A stretch of DNA of 64,000 nt. Source: Mesorhizobium sp. (GTDB lineage Bacteria; Pseudomonadota; Alphaproteobacteria; Rhizobiales; Rhizobiaceae). Both the position numbers and the translations under genes were made by a program. Shown here piece after piece: positions 60,233-64,000 of the stretch; the first letter of the stretch is position 1, and the number at the start of each line of letters is the position of its first letter. The notes under the pieces are model-generated. The model ran no database searches, was not told the DNA's origin, and saw nothing but the letters and a program-made list of their open reading frames with translations. The stretch is from positions 62,001 to 126,000 of the forward strand of contig NZ_JANJTZ010000056.1 of assembly GCF_024710845.1 (NCBI RefSeq), given 5' to 3'.

Positions 60233-60390
60233 TCGGCTGTAGCTCCTGTGGAGCCAATATAGGCGCATGAGCCGGAGCACGCCAAGCCGCGGAGGACTTT
60301 GTGCGTTAGGCTCACGTTCACCATCGCCCTTGGGCAAAGATTTACCCGCGCAGTCTATGTAGGGCGGATATTCAGCCGCGGGTCCTGGCG

Positions 60391-61677
60391 ATGTCCCTGT
60401 TTCGAAATTTCCTGACGAACCGCTCCGGCAGCTACGCGATGATGCTGTCGCTCATGGCACTGCCGCTGGTCGGGAGCATCGGCATCGCGGTCGATTATGC
60501 GGAGGCCTTGCGCATCCGCTCTCTGCTCCACGGTGCCGCGGACGCGGCCGCGCTCGGCGCTGTCTCGCGCGGATCCCCGACCTACAAGAACGGCGGCGTG
60601 TTCGATGCGGACTGGGCGGAACAGGACGCCAAGGAGGACGCGCTCAATCTCTTCCGGGCCTACATCATGGGCAAGGGCGGCTTCACGCTCGATGAGCTAT
60701 CCGCCTCATTTTCCCAAGAGGGTTCCGAAATCGTCGCCAAGGTCGACTTCAAGGCGCATGTTCCGATGAACTTCATGCGCCTCGTCGGCGAGGATTCCAT
60801 TCCGGTCGACGGTTCGGTAAGGGCCTCGATACAGACCGCGCCCTACATCGACTTCTACATGCTGCTCGACAACTCCCCTTCGATGGGTGTGGCGGCCACG
60901 CCGGGAGACGTCGCGAAGATGGTCGCCAACACATCCGACAGTTGCGCATTCGCCTGCCACGACCTGTCGAATGCCAACAATTACTACAAGCTCGCCAAGA
61001 AGCTGAACGTGACGATGCGCATCGATGTCGTGCGACAGGCGACGGAGCAGCTTTTCGCCAAGGCCGAGGAAGTACGCGTCCACTCCGACCAGTTCAGGAT
61101 GGGACTTTACACATTCGGAAAGGACGCCACCGCGCTGGGGTTGAAGGAACTGACATCGCCGACGTCCAACATGAGCAAGGCCAAGGGCAAGGCGAACCAG
61201 GTGGATCTGATGACGATCCCGAATCAGAACTACGACAACGACCAGCAGACGAACTTCGACAAGACCTTCGCTTCGCTCAACGAGAAGATCGACAACCCGG
61301 GCTCCGGCAAGGACGCGTCCCACCGCCAGAAGGTGGTGTTCTTCGTCTCGGACGGGGTCGGCGACAGCTACAAGCCGAGCACCTGCACCAAGAAGACGAC
61401 CGGCGGCCGGTGTCAGGAGCCGATTGATCTGAAAGTCTGCGACCAGCTGAAAGCGCGGGGTATCCGCATCGCCGCGCTCTACACAACCTATCTGCCGCTT
61501 CCGACCAACGGCTGGTACCAGACCTGGATCGCACCCTTCAGCAAGGAGATCGGCACCAGGATGTCGCAGTGCGCCTCGCCGGGCCTCTATTTCGAGGTGA
61601 GCCCGACCGAGGGTATTTCGGAAGCGATGGAAGCGCTGTTCATGAAGGTCATCAACAGCCCGCGCATCACGAGCTGA
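60391..61677 (+). CDS. TadG-like pilus-associated protein with von Willebrand factor A domain
   Basis: 428 residues. The N-terminus is the TadE/TadG-type signal: NFLTNRSGSYAMMLSLMALPLVGSIGIAVDYAEA, seen here as RSGSYAMMLSL and GIAVDYAEALRIRS. The rest is a von Willebrand A domain starting FYMLLDNSPSMGVAAT with the MIDAS DxSxS variant (DNSPS), followed by a long insert and VVFFVSDGVGD. Six Cys form likely disulfides. The protein should sit in the inner membrane facing the periplasm. No other tad genes are nearby, so it is an orphan of the Flp-pilus type. Confidence 0.88.
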   Translation: MSLFRNFLTNRSGSYAMMLSLMALPLVGSIGIAVDYAEALRIRSLLHGAADAAALGAVSRGSPTYKNGGVFDADWAEQDAKEDALNLFRAYIMGKGGFTLDELSASFSQEGSEIVAKVDFKAHVPMNFMRLVGEDSIPVDGSVRASIQTAPYIDFYMLLDNSPSMGVAATPGDVAKMVANTSDSCAFACHDLSNANNYYKLAKKLNVTMRIDVVRQATEQLFAKAEEVRVHSDQFRMGLYTFGKDATALGLKELTSPTSNMSKAKGKANQVDLMTIPNQNYDNDQQTNFDKTFASLNEKIDNPGSGKDASHRQKVVFFVSDGVGDSYKPSTCTKKTTGGRCQEPIDLKVCDQLKARGIRIAALYTTYLPLPTNGWYQTWIAPFSKEIGTRMSQCASPGLYFEVSPTEGISEAMEALFMKVINSPRITS

Positions 61678-61692
61678 GCACAGCGCGGAAAG

Positions 61693-62085
61693 TCAGCTCC
61701 AGCTTATGGCGTCACCGCCGTACGCGACCACCGTCTGGTCGTGCGTCACGAGCTTCAGAGGCACCGTTTTGGATTGCGCGACGAGCACACGATCGAACGG
61801 ATCGGAGTGAATAGGGGGCAGTCGCTCGACGGCGGCGGCGCTTTCTGCCGATACTTCGAGAAGCCTAAACCCCGCGGCTTTGAAATATTGGATAGCGTCG
61901 GCTCCTCCGAAGGGTGGCAGGTCGCCACGCCCGAGCGAATGCTTGATTGCAATCTCGAGGATGCTGATTGCCGACACGAATACCTCGTTCTCACGTTCAG
62001 CTATCAGAGCAAGAATATCAGCGGGAATCTTCGCCCGATCCGTCACGCTCCAGATGGCGACGTGGGTGTCGAGCAGAAGGTTCAC
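61693..62085 (-). CDS. vapC: PIN-domain toxin (VapC family)
   Basis: 130 residues, the usual length. The four acidic PIN residues are seen in LLLDTHVAIW (first Asp), VSAISILEIAIKHSLG (Glu), DPFDRVLVAQS (Asp) and LVTHDQTV (Asp). VapC toxins are endoribonucleases cutting tRNA or rRNA. The start codon at 62085 overlaps the antitoxin stop by 4 bases (ATGA), the classical coupling of a toxin to its antitoxin. Its 3' end faces the TadG-like gene. Confidence 0.93.
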   Translation of the reverse strand: MNLLLDTHVAIWSVTDRAKIPADILALIAERENEVFVSAISILEIAIKHSLGRGDLPPFGGADAIQYFKAAGFRLLEVSAESAAAVERLPPIHSDPFDRVLVAQSKTVPLKLVTHDQTVVAYGGDAISWS

Positions 62086-62336
62086 CGGCTAGCACCAGTA
62101 AAGAGCGCCTCAACCTCTTCGTCGGTCGCATTGAACTGCTCCAGAGTCATCGGCGGATATTTGCCCTCAAGGAGCCCTAGCGGACGCTTGCCCGCCGCAG
62201 CGGGTCGGACGGCAACCAGCCGGGCGGCAGGCTTGCCGTTGCGGGCGATGATGATCTCTGTCTCAGCGCCGCTCTCGACAGCTTCGACCAGTCGCGACAG
62301 CGAGTTCTTCGCTTCGAGCATATTGACCTTGCGCAT
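62082..62336 (-). CDS. Phd/YefM-type antitoxin
   Basis: 84 residues from the ATG at 62336, with GGAGCATCC directly before it. The family pattern is KVNMLEAKNSLSRLVEAVESG and EIIIARNGKPAARLVAVRP for the DNA-binding N-terminal half, then a C-terminal toxin-binding tail (LLEGKYPPMTLEQFNATDEEV). A start at 62384 would include the operator palindrome and is rejected. It should neutralise the VapC toxin and repress its own promoter. Confidence 0.92.
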   Translation of the reverse strand: MRKVNMLEAKNSLSRLVEAVESGAETEIIIARNGKPAARLVAVRPAAAGKRPLGLLEGKYPPMTLEQFNATDEEVEALFTGASR

Positions 62337-62347
62337 ACGGATGCTCC

Positions 62348-62369
62348 TTAGCCAAGCTTGGCTAATATA
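62348..62369 (-). promoter_or_regulatory. Operator palindrome and -10 region of the toxin-antitoxin operon
   Basis: TTAGCCAAGCTTGGCTAA at 62348-62365 is a perfect 18-bp palindrome, 12 bases before the antitoxin start. On the minus strand TATATT (62369-62364) overlaps one edge of it and is a good -10 box. This layout, with a palindrome over the promoter, is what Phd/YefM antitoxins use for autorepression. Confidence 0.75.
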
Positions 62370-62405
62370 GGCGGCCGAGGGCAAATGCGCAATTCGCGGT
62401 GTGAT

Positions 62406-62657
62406 TCACGCCCCGTCGAGTGGCTCGACGCCGGCCGGTTTGCCGTCGCGGGTCAGGCGGATCTTCTCGACCTTGTCCTCGGCGGCCTTGAGCAGCCGGT
62501 CGCAATGCGCCTTGAGCGCCTCGCCGCGCTCGTAGATGCGGATCGACTGGTCGAGCGGGACGTCGCCGCGTTCCAGGTTTTCCACTATGCGCTCCAGCGC
62601 CTCCAGCGCCTGCTCGAAGCTCATTGCCTTGATGTCGTCATTAGCTTCATCGGCCAT
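62406..62657 (-). CDS. xseB: Exodeoxyribonuclease VII small subunit
   Basis: 83 residues. The family core is [27 protein letters not shown] and [15 protein letters not shown], a helical hairpin that binds XseA. ExoVII degrades single-stranded DNA into oligonucleotides. The start lies 3 bp from the stop of the histone-deacetylase-like gene, so these two are one operon. Its usual partner dxs is displaced downstream by the insert with the toxin-antitoxin pair. Confidence 0.96.
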   Translation of the reverse strand: MADEANDDIKAMSFEQALEALERIVENLERGDVPLDQSIRIYERGEALKAHCDRLLKAAEDKVEKIRLTRDGKPAGVEPLDGA

Positions 62658-62660
62658 GGG

Positions 62661-63587
62661 TCAACCTCTCATCAGGCGGCCGACATGAGCGGCCACGGAC
62701 AGCGCCAGACCCTGCAGGTCGTAGCCACCCTCCAGCAGGCTGACAAGCCGGTTGGACGAAAAGCGCGCGGCGCGGTCCATCAGCTTGCCGGTCGCCCAGG
62801 AGAAGTCGTCCTCGACGAGGTTGATCTCGGCCAGCGGGTCGCGGTGATGGGCGTCGAAGCCGGCTGAGATGATGATCAGATCCGGCCGGAATGCGTCGAG
62901 CGCCGGCAGGATGCGGCTCTCGAAGGCGTCGCGAAAGACCTCGCCGTCGGTGTCGGGCGCCAGCGGCGCGTTGACGATGTTGCCGACGCCGGTCTCGTCC
63001 TTCGCGCCCGTCCCGGGATAGAGCGGCATCTGGTGCGTCGAGCAGTAGAGCACCGACGGATCGGTCCAGAAGATGTCCTGCGTACCGTTGCCGTGGTGCA
63101 CGTCCCAGTCGACGATCGCGACGCGCTCGGCGCCGTGCGCCTTCTGCGCATGGCGGGCGGCGATCGCGGCATTGTTGAACAGGCAGAAGCCCATCGCCTT
63201 GATCTTCTCGGCGTGATGTCCGGGCGGACGCGCCGCGACGAAGACATTGGCCGCCCTGCCCTCAAAGACGTCGTCGACGGCCGCGCAGGCCGCGCCGACG
63301 CCCGTCAGCGCCGCCTCCCAGCTCTTCGGGCTGACCGAGGTGTCGGCATCGATACGTGCCATGCCGGTTTCGGGAACGGCGGCTTCGATCCGGTCGACAT
63401 AGCGCCTTGGATGCACGCGCAGGATCGTTTCGGAGTCGCCCATCGGCGACTGCACCCGGTCGAGCGTGGCAAAGGCCTCGTGCTCGAGGACTTTCGCGAT
63501 CGCGCGCAGCCGATCCGGCCGCTCCGGATGTCCGGGCGGGGTCAGATGGTCGAGATGGATCGGATGGCTGTAGAGGCGGGTTGTCAT
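62661..63587 (-). CDS. Histone deacetylase-like amidohydrolase
   Basis: 308 residues from the ATG at 63587. The class II HDAC pattern is clear: HPERPDRLRAI, AARPPGHHAEKIKAMGFCLFNN (His pair, then the FCxFNN motif), VDWDVHHGNGTQD with zinc-binding Asp and His, SAGFDAHHRDPL with another zinc Asp, and LLEGGYDL near the end. Members include acetylpolyamine and acetoin-utilisation deacetylases, so the substrate is unclear. It is followed by xseB after 3 bp. Confidence 0.95.
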   Translation of the reverse strand: MTTRLYSHPIHLDHLTPPGHPERPDRLRAIAKVLEHEAFATLDRVQSPMGDSETILRVHPRRYVDRIEAAVPETGMARIDADTSVSPKSWEAALTGVGAACAAVDDVFEGRAANVFVAARPPGHHAEKIKAMGFCLFNNAAIAARHAQKAHGAERVAIVDWDVHHGNGTQDIFWTDPSVLYCSTHQMPLYPGTGAKDETGVGNIVNAPLAPDTDGEVFRDAFESRILPALDAFRPDLIIISAGFDAHHRDPLAEINLVEDDFSWATGKLMDRAARFSSNRLVSLLEGGYDLQGLALSVAAHVGRLMRG

Positions 63588-63642
63588 CGGCTCGGTATAG
63601 GCAAGATGCGGTGTTTTGGCGAGTGCTGCCACGACGCTTCGA

Positions 63643-64000
63643 TCAGGGTTCGATCTCGATCCGGCCGCCGTCCGCGCCGGTGGTCACGAAGCGCCCTCCG
63701 ACAAATCTGATAGCACCCGAGATTTGTCCCGACGCGGGACGCACGACGATATGCCCGCCGGAGTGAATGACGAGCGAACGCCGGTCGGCGGACGGAACCG
63801 CGAGATCGGTCACGCCATCGCCGTCGATATCGGCCGACGCCGACATCGACAGCCGGGACGATCCGATCACGTGGTTCGAGACGCCCGGAAAGGTCTTGGC
63901 GGCGACGCTGAGCCGACCGCCGGAAAACCGGGCGAACTTCAGGGTTCCGCCGATATGCGGGGTTTCCACGAACGCGATGTGCAACACACCGTCCGTGAGA
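63643..64000 (-). CDS. FG-GAP/VCBS repeat protein, C-terminal part (partial at window edge)
   Basis: The frame enters from beyond the right edge (reading LTDGVLHIAFVETP) and ends at 63643. A calcium-binding-like FG-GAP element, ADIDGDGVTDLAVPSADRRS, is visible (seen as DIDGDGVTDLAVP), with a second degenerate blade before the stop. Such repeats form beta-propellers on exported proteins. The start and the full domain content lie outside the window, so the role cannot be judged. Confidence 0.6.
   Translation of the reverse strand, partial: LTDGVLHIAFVETPHIGGTLKFARFSGGRLSVAAKTFPGVSNHVIGSSRLSMSASADIDGDGVTDLAVPSADRRSLVIHSGGHIVVRPASGQISGAIRFVGGRFVTTGADGGRIEIEP

Overview
The window looks like a chromosomal segment of a high-GC alphaproteobacterium of the Rhizobiales (Hyphomicrobiales), most like the Mesorhizobium/Phyllobacteriaceae group. 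This is inferred from gene content and order: a CcrM-type GANTC methyltransferase, the order DUF721-DsbA-smc divergent from mutY, a complete ctaC-ctaD-ctaB-coxF-ctaG-ctaE oxidase operon, thrC followed by an M16 peptidase, an IalB-family protein, and RIME-like mosaic hairpins between genes. No prophage, insertion sequence, CRISPR array, integrase or rRNA was found. One tRNA, tRNA-Gln(UUG), is present.

Layout. 0-5.5 kb: the end of an rmlD-like gene, a pirin-like protein, a DUF2793 gene split by an in-frame amber codon, a family 2 glycosyltransferase, tRNA-Gln, the biotin transporter BioY and a metallo-beta-lactamase-fold hydrolase. 5.5-15 kb: small membrane and periplasmic proteins, an acyl-CoA ligase, a class III aminotransferase with a DUF427 gene, and two adjacent secreted proteins of unknown function. 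15-24.4 kb: pyruvate phosphate dikinase, a YciA thioesterase, a fatty acid desaturase, an HxlR regulator divergent from an FMN reductase split by an ochre codon, two tandem extensin-like proteins, a VOC protein and a PepSY-like gene split by an amber codon. 24.4-33.7 kb: chromosome maintenance genes (smc, DsbA-like, DUF721, mutY, two HAD phosphatases, ccrM) and a lipoprotein.

33.8-42.1 kb: threonine synthase, M16 peptidase, an N-acetyltransferase and a membrane-bound GGDEF-EAL protein, then YqgE, an orphan DsbD N-terminal domain protein and a peroxiredoxin. 42.1-51.2 kb, minus strand: the cytochrome aa3 oxidase operon ending at a strong terminator, then DUF983-SURF1-ispH-thrB-rnhA. 51.6-64 kb: IalB, a YbjN-like protein, TldD and a Sir2 deacylase on plus; an RNA methyltransferase, TlyA, Dxs, XseB and a histone-deacetylase-like hydrolase on minus, with a pirin, a TadG-like von Willebrand A protein and a toxin-antitoxin pair lying between dxs and xseB.

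The most notable signals are three separate genes each broken by one in-frame stop within 23 kb, a family of mosaic intergenic hairpins whose stems covary, the two-gene secreted locus at 11.0-14.5 kb, and a perfect 18-bp palindrome in front of the toxin-antitoxin pair.
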